A stretch of DNA of 64,000 nucleotides from Stenotrophomonas sp. 57. GTDB taxonomy: Bacteria; Pseudomonadota; Gammaproteobacteria; Xanthomonadales; Xanthomonadaceae. Both the position numbers and the translations under genes were made by a program. The stretch covers positions 618,001 to 682,000 of the forward strand of contig NZ_CP127407.1 in NCBI RefSeq assembly GCF_030291075.1. Reading direction: 5' to 3'. Below are positions 53,763 to 63,505 of this stretch, piece after piece. Below the pieces are notes generated by a model. That model worked only from the letters and a program-made list of their open reading frames with translations, had not been told where the DNA came from and did not search any database. Within the stretch, counting starts at the first letter, position 1. The number at the start of each line of letters is the position of its first letter.

Positions 53763-56386
53763 TGGGTGTCCGCGTCTATTACCTGGACTGGGGACGCCTG
53801 CGTGAGCGGGTGCATGCGTCCTGGCCGACGCGGGCATTACTGTGGCTGCTGCAATGCGCGGGCTGGGCGTTCCTGCGCCTGGAAGGGCCTGCGTGGCAGG
53901 CGCAGGCGCCGCGCCTGCGCAACGCCTTCCCGCAGATACAGGGCGACCGTCGCTGGCGCCCGGGCGATCCGCTGCGGTTGCTGATCCAGGCCATGTGGCT
54001 GTCGGTGGTGCGGTTGGCACCGCGGCCTTCGCTGAGGCGGCAACGGTTGGCCCAGGCCAGGCGCGAACGCATTGCCGAACTGCGTGGCGCGGCCGGTCGC
54101 GGCCGCCTGCGCTATCTGCGCGCCATGCGCGACGCGCCCAGTGAATTCTGGAACAGCCGCGTGGCGGCCTGGTTCGGCCGGAAGGTGGGCAGCCTGTCGC
54201 CACGTTCGCGGCACCTGCTCACCCTGCTGGTCGGGTTGGCCACGCTGGGGCTGGCGGCGCTGTGCATCACCCAGCCGTTCACCTATTTCGCACAGTTCGT
54301 GTTCGTCGTGCTGTTGTGGGTCATCGCGCTGCTGGTGCGGCGCATGCAGGGGCGCTATGCGACGCTGGTGCTGGTGGTGCTGTCGATCACCGTGTCCTGC
54401 CGCTACCTCTGGTGGCGCTACACCGCCACGCTGAACTGGAACAGCACCTTCGACCTGGTCTGTGGCGTGGTGCTGCTGGCGGCAGAAACCTATTCCTGGC
54501 TGGTGCTGATGCTGGGCTACGTGCAGGTGGCGTGGCCGCTGCGCCGCCGCCCGGCGCCGTTGCCGGCCGATTTCCGCCAGTGGCCGACGGTGGACGTGCT
54601 GATTCCCACCTACAACGAAGACCTGGCGCTGGTGCGGCATACCGTGTACGCGGCGATGGGCCTGGACTGGCCGGCCGACAAGCTGCGCATCCATATCCTC
54701 GATGATGGCAAGCGCGAAGAATTCCGCGCATTCGCCGAACGTGCCGGGGTCAACTACATCACCCGCACTGACAACCGCCATGCCAAGGCCGGCAATCTCA
54801 ACCACGCCCTGACCCTGATCGATGGCGAACTGGTGGCCATCTTCGACAGCGACCACCTGCCGGTGCGTTCGTTCCTGCAGATCACCTGTGGCTGGTTCCT
54901 GCGCGACCCGAAACTGGCGCTGGTGCAGACCCCGCACCATTTCTTCTCGGCCGATCCGTTCGAACGCAACCTGCAGGTGTTCCGCAGCGACCCCAACGAA
55001 GGGGAGTTGTTCTACGGCCTGGTGCAGGACGGCAACGACCTGTGGAACGCGGCGTTCTTCTGCGGTTCCTGCGCGGTACTGCGGCGCGAGGCCATCGATG
55101 CCATCGGCGGGTTTGCCACCGAGACCGTCACCGAAGATGCGCACACCGCGCTGCGCCTGCACCGCAAGGGCTGGAACTCGGCCTACCTGCGCATTCCGCA
55201 GGCAGCCGGCCTGGCCACCGACAGCCTCGGCGCACACGTCAACCAGCGCATCCGCTGGGCGCGCGGCATGGTGCAGATCTTCCGCATCGACAACCCGCTG
55301 CTGGGCAAGGGCCTGAGTCTGTTCCAGCGCTTCTGCTATGCCAACGCGATGCTGCATTTCCTGGCCGGCATTCCGCGCCTGGTGTTCCTCACCGCGCCGC
55401 TGGCGTTCCTGCTTCTGCACGTCTACATCATCTACGCGCCGGCGCTGGCCATCCTGCTGTTCGTGGTGCCGCACATGGCCCACGCCAGTCTTACCAACGC
55501 ACGCATCCAGGGCAAGTACCGGCGGCCGTTCTGGGGTGAGGTGTACGAGACGGTGCTGGCCTGGTACATCGCGCGGCCCACTACCGTGGCACTGTTCAGC
55601 CCGGGCCGCGGCAAGTTCAACGTCACCGACAAGGGCGGCACCCAGGCCGGCGATCGATTCGACTGGCGCGTGGCGCAGCCCTACCTGGTGCTGGCGCTGC
55701 TGAACGTGCTCGGCCTGTGCTTTGCCGTATGGCGCTTCATGCACGGGCCGGTCGATGAACGCGGTACGGTGGTCGTCAGTTCGCTGTGGGTGCTGTACAA
55801 CCTGCTGATCATCGGCGGTGCGCTGGCGGTGGCCGCTGAAGTGCAGCAGGTGCGTCGCACGCATCGTGTCACCACCCACCTGCCGATGGCGCTGCAGGTA
55901 CCCGATGGCCGGCGCCTGCGCGGCGTCCTGCAGGATTACTCCAACGATGGCGTGGGCGTCGAACTCGGCGAAGACGCACAGTTGGCCGAAGGCGAGCGCG
56001 TGCAGGTGCTGCTGGGACGGGGCCGCCGTGAGTTCGCGTTCCCGGCGCGCGTGCAGCGTACTGTCGGCCGGCGACTGGGCCTGCTGCTGCTGTTCGAGGA
56101 CGAACGCCAGCGCGTCGAGTTTGCCCAGTGCACCTTCGCCCGCGCCGATGCCTGGCTCGACTGGCACGCCGGTTACCAACCCAAGAGCCTGCCGCGCAGC
56201 CTGTGGAGCGTGCTTGTCCTGGGCTGGCGCGGCTATCGGCGGATGGGTGATTTCGCACCGTTCGACCTTGATCGCCCGGCACACTGGAACCGTCGCCTGC
56301 TGCGATGGCTGGCCAGTTTTGCTCCGCAACGTCCGCTTCCTTCCCACCCGGCTGACCCAGCCGCTGATCCAGGGCTTCGTCCATGA
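53762..56386 (+). CDS. bcsA: Cellulose synthase catalytic subunit BcsA
   Basis: An 874-residue processive GT2 enzyme making beta-1,4-glucan from UDP-glucose and exporting it. Helices flank the cytosolic glycosyltransferase domain: D-D-G-K, D362-S-D364, F-F-C-G-S, T457-E-D459 (general base) and Q495-R-I-R-W499. The C-terminal PilZ domain has R698-R-T-H-R702 and D725-Y-S-N-D-G730, the two cyclic di-GMP motifs. Synthesis is therefore expected to need cyclic di-GMP. The long N-terminal region (about 150 residues) is typical of enterobacterial-type BcsA. Confidence 0.97.
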   Translation: MGVRVYYLDWGRLRERVHASWPTRALLWLLQCAGWAFLRLEGPAWQAQAPRLRNAFPQIQGDRRWRPGDPLRLLIQAMWLSVVRLAPRPSLRRQRLAQARRERIAELRGAAGRGRLRYLRAMRDAPSEFWNSRVAAWFGRKVGSLSPRSRHLLTLLVGLATLGLAALCITQPFTYFAQFVFVVLLWVIALLVRRMQGRYATLVLVVLSITVSCRYLWWRYTATLNWNSTFDLVCGVVLLAAETYSWLVLMLGYVQVAWPLRRRPAPLPADFRQWPTVDVLIPTYNEDLALVRHTVYAAMGLDWPADKLRIHILDDGKREEFRAFAERAGVNYITRTDNRHAKAGNLNHALTLIDGELVAIFDSDHLPVRSFLQITCGWFLRDPKLALVQTPHHFFSADPFERNLQVFRSDPNEGELFYGLVQDGNDLWNAAFFCGSCAVLRREAIDAIGGFATETVTEDAHTALRLHRKGWNSAYLRIPQAAGLATDSLGAHVNQRIRWARGMVQIFRIDNPLLGKGLSLFQRFCYANAMLHFLAGIPRLVFLTAPLAFLLLHVYIIYAPALAILLFVVPHMAHASLTNARIQGKYRRPFWGEVYETVLAWYIARPTTVALFSPGRGKFNVTDKGGTQAGDRFDWRVAQPYLVLALLNVLGLCFAVWRFMHGPVDERGTVVVSSLWVLYNLLIIGGALAVAAEVQQVRRTHRVTTHLPMALQVPDGRRLRGVLQDYSNDGVGVELGEDAQLAEGERVQVLLGRGRREFAFPARVQRTVGRRLGLLLLFEDERQRVEFAQCTFARADAWLDWHAGYQPKSLPRSLWSVLVLGWRGYRRMGDFAPFDLDRPAHWNRRLLRWLASFAPQRPLPSHPADPAADPGLRP

Positions 56387-58746
56387 CCCTTCCGTCCTCT
56401 CTGCGTTGGCTGCTGCTGCCCCTGCTGGCCCTGCCCGTGGCGTCAGGCAACAGTGCGCCTGCTCCGGCACCGGTCGCCCCTCCCACCACAGCGCCTGTCG
56501 CGCCGCCGGTGCCGGATGTGCCGGCCGCACCTGCCACCACGGCCGCCGTCGGTACCGAGCCCGCGCTGGCGCAGACCTGGGCGGGCAGCGCCTGGCCCTG
56601 GCAGCGGCAGAACACCTTCGCGCAGCTGGGGCGTCGCCAGGACACGCTGTTGTCGGGGGTGCGCAATGCCACCACCTTCGAGTTCCAGGTGCGCCGTGAC
56701 CGCCTGGTCCGCGATGCCGAGCTGGATCTCAGCTTCACGCCTTCACCGTCGCTGCTGCCGACCCTGTCGCACCTGCGGGTCTACCTCAATGACGCGATGA
56801 TGGGCGTGGTGCCGATCAGCAACGACCAGCTGGGCCGGCCGGTGCAGGCCAAGCTGCCGCTGGACGCGCGCCTGATCGCTGATTTCAACCAGGTCCGCCT
56901 GGAGTTCGTCGGCCACTACACCGACATCTGCGAAGAGCCGACGCACAGCTCGCTGTGGGTCAACCTGTCCAGCAACAGCACGCTGCGCCTGGGGGGCCAG
57001 CCGCTGGCGATGCAGGACGACCTGGCCAACTTCCCGCTGCCGTTCTTCGATCCGCGCGATACCGCACGGCTGGAACTGCCGGTGGTGTTCGCCACCGCAC
57101 CGAGCCTGGCGCAGCAGCGCGCGGCGGCGGTGATGTCCTCGTACTTCGGCAGCCTGTCCGGCTGGTGGCGCCAGGCGCGCTTCCCGGTCAGCTTCGGCAC
57201 ACTGCCGGACAAGGGCCACGCGGTGGTGCTGGCGGTCAACGGCAGGTTCCCGCCGGTGATCGCCAACCATGCCCCGGTGAAGGGCCCGATGATCGAACTG
57301 ATGTCGCTGCCGGAGGATCCGCAGCGCAAGCTGCTGCTGGTGCTCGGCCGCAACGATGACGACCTGCAGAAGGCAGTGGCCGCGATGGCGGCCGGCAACG
57401 TGCTGTTCCGCGGTCGCCAGGTCAGCGTCGACGAGATCAAGCCGCTGGCCCCGCGCAAGCCGTACGACGCACCGAACTGGGTGCGTACCGATCGCGCCGT
57501 GCGCCTGGCCGAACTGCTCGACTATCCGCAGCAGCTGCACGCCAACGGCGTGTCGCCGCAGCCGATCACGGTCAACCTCAACCTGCCGCCGGACCTGTTC
57601 ATCTGGCGCAACCAGGGCATTCCGCTGAACCTGCGCTACCGCTACACGCCGCCGTTCGGCAGCGATGAGTCGCGGCTGGGCGTAGCGATCAACGACCAGT
57701 TCATCTCCAGCTTCCCGCTGGTGCGTCGCAACGGCAAGCAGGGCCTGGAGGAAATCCGCCTGCCGGTGCTGGCCGGCGATGCCGGTGCCGACGACGGGCG
57801 CCTGCTGATTCCGGCGCTCAAGCTGGGCGACCGCAACCAGCTGCGCTTCGATTTCAACTTCGCCAGCGTGATGGGCAGTGCGCAGCGCGACCACTGCCAG
57901 ACCGTGCTGCCGCCCAACCTGCAGGCAGCGATCGAAGAAGACTCGACCATCGACTTCTCCGGCTTCCATCACTACATGGGCCTGCCGGACCTGTCCGCGT
58001 TCGCACTCAGCGGCTTCCCCTTCACTCGCATGGCCGATCTGTCGGAGACCGTCGTGCTGGTGCCACCCAGCGCCAGCGAAGCTCAGGTCAGCCTGCTGCT
58101 GAACCTGATCGGTGGGCTGGGCGTGCAGAGCGGCTACCCGGCCTATGGGCTGCGCCTGTCCGATGACTGGAAGCAGGCCAGCACACTGGATGCGGACCTG
58201 CTGATGCTGGGCGCCTTGCCGGCGGAGCTGCGCGGCAGCCAGCAGCTGTCGCTGCTGATCGACGACCAGCGCACGCGCCTGCTCAACGGCCAGTCGCCCT
58301 CGCCGCAGCAGGCGATGGAACAGGCGCGCCGTGGCAGCCGCGATGGCGACCCGGCGGTGACCGAAGTAGCCGTGAGCGCGCAGGCGCCGTTCGCCGCGAT
58401 CATCGGCATGCAGTCGCCGACGCATGCGCAGCGCAGCATCGTTTCGCTGGCCGCCAGCAATGCCGCCGACTACGGCCTGCTCGACGATGCACTCAGCGAT
58501 ACCGGCAAGCGCGAAGCCATCGCCGGTTCGGTGGCGATCCTGCGCACCTCGGGCATCCACAGCCAGTTCGTCGGCGATCACTACTACGTTGGCGCGCTGC
58601 CGTGGTGGCTGCTGCTGTGGTACCACCTGGCCGACCACCCGGCACTGCTGGCGGTGCTGGCCACGCTGGTGGTGCTGATGGTCGCCTTCCTGCTGTGGCG
58701 CACGCTGCGCTGGGTGGCGGCCAAGCGCCTGGACCCGGGGCACTGA
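56383..58746 (+). CDS. bcsB: Cellulose synthase periplasmic subunit BcsB
   Basis: A 787-residue partner of BcsA that guides glucan through the periplasm. Signal peptide (ends about residue 22) and a Pro/Ala-rich linker to about 60. Then repeated carbohydrate-binding and flavodoxin-like domains (G-H-Y-T-D-I-C-E-E-P-T-H-S-S-L-W near residue 180 is diagnostic). A C-terminal anchor helix (A-V-L-A-T-L-V-V-L-M-V-A-F-L-L-W) ends it. It overlaps bcsA by four bases. Confidence 0.95.
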   Translation: MTLPSSLRWLLLPLLALPVASGNSAPAPAPVAPPTTAPVAPPVPDVPAAPATTAAVGTEPALAQTWAGSAWPWQRQNTFAQLGRRQDTLLSGVRNATTFEFQVRRDRLVRDAELDLSFTPSPSLLPTLSHLRVYLNDAMMGVVPISNDQLGRPVQAKLPLDARLIADFNQVRLEFVGHYTDICEEPTHSSLWVNLSSNSTLRLGGQPLAMQDDLANFPLPFFDPRDTARLELPVVFATAPSLAQQRAAAVMSSYFGSLSGWWRQARFPVSFGTLPDKGHAVVLAVNGRFPPVIANHAPVKGPMIELMSLPEDPQRKLLLVLGRNDDDLQKAVAAMAAGNVLFRGRQVSVDEIKPLAPRKPYDAPNWVRTDRAVRLAELLDYPQQLHANGVSPQPITVNLNLPPDLFIWRNQGIPLNLRYRYTPPFGSDESRLGVAINDQFISSFPLVRRNGKQGLEEIRLPVLAGDAGADDGRLLIPALKLGDRNQLRFDFNFASVMGSAQRDHCQTVLPPNLQAAIEEDSTIDFSGFHHYMGLPDLSAFALSGFPFTRMADLSETVVLVPPSASEAQVSLLLNLIGGLGVQSGYPAYGLRLSDDWKQASTLDADLLMLGALPAELRGSQQLSLLIDDQRTRLLNGQSPSPQQAMEQARRGSRDGDPAVTEVAVSAQAPFAAIIGMQSPTHAQRSIVSLAASNAADYGLLDDALSDTGKREAIAGSVAILRTSGIHSQFVGDHYYVGALPWWLLLWYHLADHPALLAVLATLVVLMVAFLLWRTLRWVAAKRLDPGH

Positions 58747-61700
58747 TGGCACGTACACGGCATCCGCTGGTCACCGCGTCCGGCCTGGTCCTGTTGGGAC
58801 TGGCCGGTGCCGGGCCCTGCGCGGCGCAGGCCCTGCCCGATACACCGGGCGGAACCGTTGCCGAGCAGCGCCAGTGGCTGCTGCAGCAGGTGCGCATCGG
58901 CGAGGCCACCGGGCGCCAGAGCCTGATCGAAGACGCGCTGGCGCGGCTGCGCATGCTGGCACCGGATGATCGCGGCACGCTGGTGGCAATCCTGGAAGTG
59001 CAGTTGTCGCAGCAGAAGCTGCAGGATGCCGAGGTGACCCTGAAGCGCCTGCGCGAGATCGGCGCGGGCACCCGTGAACTGGCCGCCGGCGAGCGCCTCT
59101 GGCAGGCCTATCGCGGTGACCTGCAGCAGGACCTGCAGCAGGCGCGGCTGTTCGCTGCCGGTGGTCGCAGCGCCGAAGCGCTGGCGATCTACCGGCGCCT
59201 GTTCAACGATGATCCACCTGGCCTGCAGCTGGGCCTGGAGTACTGGCGCCTGCGCGGCGCCCAGGCGGATGGGCGTGCACAGGCGATCCGTGCGCTGAGC
59301 GAACTGGACCGCAGTTATCCGGGCAATGTGCCATTGCTGCAGGCGCTGTCGCAGATGCTGTTCGCGGCCGGCCGCGATGCCGAGGCGCTGGCCGCGCTGC
59401 AGCGCATGGGGCGAAATCCTGAAGCCCGCGGCATGGCGGCGGACGCCGAGTGGGCCTACCTGAAGGATCAGCCGGCCGACGACCGCAGCGTGCGCCGGCT
59501 GCAGGACTTCATCACCCGCAACCCGACGTTTGCCGACATCGCGTTGGTGCGCGAGCGCTACACCGACCAGCACAAGCGGGTCAGCGACCCGGCGTGGCGC
59601 GCCGGCCTGCGTGGCCAGCAGTTGCTCGATGCCGGCCGCAATGCAGAGGCCGAGCGCGCTTTCCTGCAGGCCCTGCGCGGTTATCCGCGCGAGCCCGACC
59701 TGCTGGGGGGGCTCGGCCTGGCGCTGATGCGCCAGGGCCGTCGCGAGCAGGCCATCAGCTATTTCCAGCGGGCGGTGCAGGCCACCCCGGCCGGTGACAG
59801 CAACGACAAGTGGCGTGACCTGATCGCCAGTACCCGCTACTGGCTGCAGCTGGACCAGGCCGATTCGGCGCTGGCCGCCGGCCGGCTGGACGAGGCCGAG
59901 CGACTGTACGCGCAGGCGCGTCGCCAGCAGCCCCGCGACGTCAATGCTGCACTGGGCCTGGTCGACGTGGCCGTGGCCCGCGGCGATGACGCCGCGGCCG
60001 AACGCCAGTTGCAGGTTGCCCGGCGGATGGCGCCCAACGACGCCAACGTGATCCGCAAGCTGGTGCAGCTGTACGGCCGCACCGACCCGCAGCGGCTGGA
60101 AGCCTTCATCAACGCATTGCCCGCTGCCCAGCGCCGGTTGTATGCCGAAGACCTGCGCCAGCTGCAGATCAGTCGACTGCGTGAGCGTCGCGAGCAGGCG
60201 TTGGCTGCCGGCGATGCAGGCACTGCGATCACGCTGGGGCAGCAGCTGCGTGGCGAACTGCCAGGCGATGCATGGCTGGCCTACGCGCTGGGCAACGAGC
60301 TGCGCGCCGCCGGCCGGCAGGACGAAGCCGACGCGGTGGTGGCCGACATGGCCACGCACAACGACCGTGCCGAAGCGCGCTACGCGCAGGCGCTCTATCT
60401 GTCGGGATCCGATCGGCTGCCGCAGGCGCTGGCGGTGCTCGATGCGCTGCCGCAGGCGCAGTGGGATGATGACATCCGCGCGCTGTCGGCGCGCCTGCAG
60501 CGGCAGCAGCTGATCGATCATCTGTGGGAGCTGCGTGGGCAGGGCAGGGAGGCCGAAGCCATCGCGCTGCTGCAGCAGCAACCGCCCAGCACCGACAACG
60601 ATCTGCTGATGGCCGAATGGGCACGCCTGCGCGGCGATCATGCGCAGGCGCTGCACTACTACCAGCGCGTGATTGCTGCGCAGCCGGACAATGTGGATGC
60701 GCAGCTGGGCCAGGTGCAGGCCTGGATCGGCACCGGCGATCTGGCCAGCGCACGCCGCCAGATGCACGACGCACCGCCGGCAGTGGACGATGCCGGGATC
60801 GGCCAGCAGCGCCAGCTCGCCACGATCTGGACCGACCTGCGCGAGGACACGAAGGCGCTGGCGATCCTGCGCGCGCTGCTGGCGCGCAAGACCGGGCCCG
60901 ATGCACAGTCCTGGCGTGATGCGGCCCGGCTGGTGCGCCGCGACGATCCCCAGCAGGCGCTGGACATGTATGCGCAGGCGATGGCTGACAACGGCCTGTT
61001 GGCCCCCAGTCAGGCCACGCCGCGCGACAACCGCGCCCTGACCCTCGCCAGCCGTGAGACGGCCGGCGATGACTGGTTGCGGCGCAGCCTGCGCAGCGAC
61101 GTGGAGACCCTGTACCAGCAGGAGAATCCCACTCTGACGGTGATGCAGGACACCGGCCGCCGTAGCGACGGAACCCCGGGTATTTCGCGGCTGTCGCGCG
61201 ATACCCGCATCGCGCATCTCGACGCGCCGTTCGCCGGTGGCCTGGGCTGGGCGCGCATCGAACAGGTGAGCTTCGATGCCGGCCGCTTCCAGACCGACGA
61301 GAACGGCGCCTACGACGAGGATTTCGGCAGCTGCGACCTGGATCTGCTGCAGGCCGACAACAGCCGCCTGCGCGCACCGGGCTGCACCCGTTTCGTGCAC
61401 CAGCGGCGCACCTCCGGCGCCGGCGTCGCCGTCGGCTGGCGCACCCTGGATGACCGCTGGAACTTCGATATCGGCCACACGCCGTCCAACTACGTGGTCG
61501 GCAACTGGCTTGGCGGTGTCACCCTCAACGGTGACCTCGGGCGCTTCGGCTGGGGGGCCACTGTGTCGCGGCGGCCGATGACCAATTCGATGCTGTCGCA
61601 GGCCGGTGCGGTCGATCCGCGCAGTGGCATCAGCTGGGGCGGCGTCACCGCCAACGGCGTGACCTTCAGCCTCGGCTACGATCAGGGTGGCCGCGATGGC

Positions 61701-62327
61701 GTGTGGTCGAACTGGAGCTGGCATCGGCTGACCGGCCACAATGTGGTCGACAACACCCGCGCACGCGCGATGGTGGGCTGGTACCACAAGCTGATCCAGC
61801 GCCCCGACATGCGGCTTGATGTGGGCACCACCGCGATGTACTGGCGCTACCAGAAGGACCTGGGCGGCTACTCGCTGGGCCAGGGCGGCTACTACAGCCC
61901 GCAGCGCTACGCCTCGCTCAGCCTGCCGGTCAGCTTCGCCTGGCGCAACGACGTGTGGTCGGTGCGCCTGGATGGCTCGGTCAGCGTGTCCAGTGCGCGC
62001 ACCTCATCGATCAGCCGTTTCCCCGACCAGGCGCTGATCGAGCGCGTGATTGCACAGCTCGAGCCGCAGTACGGTCCGCTGCGGCTGGACGAGGCCGGCC
62101 TGTACACCGGTGACAGCAGCAGCACCGGCACCGGCTACCGCCTGTATGGTGCGGTCGAGCGCCGGCTGGGCGACCACTTCATGCTGGGTGCCGCCGGCAC
62201 CCTGCAGCGCAGCCGCGATTTCTCGCCGAATTCGTTCCAGCTCTACCTGCGCTACACCTTCAAGCCGTGGCAGGGAAACCTGCCATTGCCCGTATCGCCA
62301 CTGGTGCCGTATGGCGAATTCCGCTGA
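58746..62327 (+). CDS. bcsC: Cellulose export outer-membrane protein BcsC
   Basis: A 1193-residue export protein. A signal peptide (ends C-A-A-Q-A, about residue 28) and a long array of TPR repeats (about 35-770, e.g. A-E-R-A-F-L-Q-A-L-R-G-Y-P) span the periplasm. The C-terminal barrel starts near 810 and ends in Y-L-R-Y-T-F before a short tail. It starts on the last base of the bcsB stop and overlaps bcsZ by 17 bases. In E. coli bcsZ precedes bcsC; here the order is reversed. Confidence 0.94.
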   Translation: MARTRHPLVTASGLVLLGLAGAGPCAAQALPDTPGGTVAEQRQWLLQQVRIGEATGRQSLIEDALARLRMLAPDDRGTLVAILEVQLSQQKLQDAEVTLKRLREIGAGTRELAAGERLWQAYRGDLQQDLQQARLFAAGGRSAEALAIYRRLFNDDPPGLQLGLEYWRLRGAQADGRAQAIRALSELDRSYPGNVPLLQALSQMLFAAGRDAEALAALQRMGRNPEARGMAADAEWAYLKDQPADDRSVRRLQDFITRNPTFADIALVRERYTDQHKRVSDPAWRAGLRGQQLLDAGRNAEAERAFLQALRGYPREPDLLGGLGLALMRQGRREQAISYFQRAVQATPAGDSNDKWRDLIASTRYWLQLDQADSALAAGRLDEAERLYAQARRQQPRDVNAALGLVDVAVARGDDAAAERQLQVARRMAPNDANVIRKLVQLYGRTDPQRLEAFINALPAAQRRLYAEDLRQLQISRLRERREQALAAGDAGTAITLGQQLRGELPGDAWLAYALGNELRAAGRQDEADAVVADMATHNDRAEARYAQALYLSGSDRLPQALAVLDALPQAQWDDDIRALSARLQRQQLIDHLWELRGQGREAEAIALLQQQPPSTDNDLLMAEWARLRGDHAQALHYYQRVIAAQPDNVDAQLGQVQAWIGTGDLASARRQMHDAPPAVDDAGIGQQRQLATIWTDLREDTKALAILRALLARKTGPDAQSWRDAARLVRRDDPQQALDMYAQAMADNGLLAPSQATPRDNRALTLASRETAGDDWLRRSLRSDVETLYQQENPTLTVMQDTGRRSDGTPGISRLSRDTRIAHLDAPFAGGLGWARIEQVSFDAGRFQTDENGAYDEDFGSCDLDLLQADNSRLRAPGCTRFVHQRRTSGAGVAVGWRTLDDRWNFDIGHTPSNYVVGNWLGGVTLNGDLGRFGWGATVSRRPMTNSMLSQAGAVDPRSGISWGGVTANGVTFSLGYDQGGRDGVWSNWSWHRLTGHNVVDNTRARAMVGWYHKLIQRPDMRLDVGTTAMYWRYQKDLGGYSLGQGGYYSPQRYASLSLPVSFAWRNDVWSVRLDGSVSVSSARTSSISRFPDQALIERVIAQLEPQYGPLRLDEAGLYTGDSSSTGTGYRLYGAVERRLGDHFMLGAAGTLQRSRDFSPNSFQLYLRYTFKPWQGNLPLPVSPLVPYGEFR

Positions 62328-63444
62328 CCTTCGGCGACGTCGCCTGCTGCAGGCGGCCGCCACGCTGCCGCTGCTTGGCTGGTGCAGTGCGCAGGCCGCG
62401 CCCGCACCGCGCTGGCCGGCGTCGCAGGTACTGCTCGACAGCAGCCTGAGCCGCGACGGACGCATGATCGATCGCAGCCAGGACGATCAGCGCAGCACCT
62501 CCGAAGGCCAGTCCTATGCCTTGTTCTTCGCTCTGGTCGACAACGACCAGGCGCTGTTCGACCGCGTCCTTGGCTGGACCCAGAACAACCTCGCCGAAGG
62601 CGACATGGGCAAGCGCCTGCCGGCCTGGCTGTGGGGACGCGATGACGCCGGCGCCTGGCGGGTGCTGGACGACAACCCGGCCTCGGACTCCGATCTCTGG
62701 CTGGCCTATGCGCTGCTGGAAGGCGCGCGACTGTGGCGCCGTCCCGCGCTGAAGGCCATCGCCGAAGGGATGCTCGCGCAGGTGCGGGCACGCGAGATCG
62801 TGGACCTGCCCGGGCTCGGTCCGATGCTGTTGCCAGGCCCACAGGGGTTCATCGAAGGGGACGCCGCGCGGGTCAACCCCAGCTATCTGCCACTGCCGCT
62901 GCTGCGCCGCTTTGCGGTGGAGGATCGCGGTGGTCCGTGGCAGGCGCTGGCGCGCAACAGCGTGCAGCTGTTGAAGCAGAGCAGCCCGCATGGGTTCGCA
63001 CCGGACTGGGCCGCGTGGAAAGGCGATCGCTTCGTCGTCGATCCGGTGCGTGGTGCGGTCGGCGGCTACGACGCCATCCGCTGCTACACCTGGGCCGGCA
63101 TGACCGCACCACGCGATCCGTTGTTCCGTGCGCAGCTGGCGGCCCTGTCCGGGCCGCTGCAGCGCCTGCGCAGTGGTGCGCCAATGTGGGAAAAGATCGA
63201 CACCCGCAGTGGCCAGGGGCAGGGCGAAGGCAACTACGGATTCCGCGCGGCACTGCTGCCGTATCTGATCGCGCAGGGCGAAGGGGAGCGTGCGCAGTCG
63301 TTGCGGGCCAGCCTGCCCAGCGCCGAACAGCAGCGCGCCGATGCACCGGCCTATTACTCGCAGATGCTGGCCCTGTTCGGCCTGGGCTGGGCCGAAGGAC
63401 GCTGGCGTTTCGGCGCCGACGGCCGCCTGCAGCCGCGCTGGTAG
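62311..63444 (+). CDS. bcsZ: Periplasmic endo-beta-1,4-glucanase BcsZ (GH8)
   Basis: A 377-residue cellulase that trims or edits nascent cellulose. The N-terminus R-R-R-R-L-L-Q-A-A-A-T-L-P-L-L-G has a twin-arginine look, unusual since BcsZ is normally Sec-exported. The catalytic acid lies in S-E-G-Q-S-Y-A-L. The general-base region is R-G-A-V-G-G-Y-D-A-I-R (Asp). W-E-K-I-D-T and Y-Y-S-Q-M-L-A-L-F-G-L are also GH8 segments. It is the last gene of the operon. Confidence 0.93.
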   Translation: MANSADLRRRRLLQAAATLPLLGWCSAQAAPAPRWPASQVLLDSSLSRDGRMIDRSQDDQRSTSEGQSYALFFALVDNDQALFDRVLGWTQNNLAEGDMGKRLPAWLWGRDDAGAWRVLDDNPASDSDLWLAYALLEGARLWRRPALKAIAEGMLAQVRAREIVDLPGLGPMLLPGPQGFIEGDAARVNPSYLPLPLLRRFAVEDRGGPWQALARNSVQLLKQSSPHGFAPDWAAWKGDRFVVDPVRGAVGGYDAIRCYTWAGMTAPRDPLFRAQLAALSGPLQRLRSGAPMWEKIDTRSGQGQGEGNYGFRAALLPYLIAQGEGERAQSLRASLPSAEQQRADAPAYYSQMLALFGLGWAEGRWRFGADGRLQPRW

Positions 63445-63457
63445 CAGCAGTCCTGCG

Positions 63458-63494
63458 GGGTCGGGTCCCATTGCACGGCAATGGGCTCCGACCC
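63458..63494. repeat. Palindromic repeat of the GGGTCGGAnCCC type
   Basis: GGGTCGGGTCCCATTGC-ACG-GCAATGGGCTCCGACCC lies between convergent bcsZ and the permease and may act as their shared 3'-end structure. It is related to 15117-15154: both have GGGTC/GACCC ends with a different inner stem. Confidence 0.65.
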
Positions 63495-63505
63495 TCAGCC
63501 AGGCA

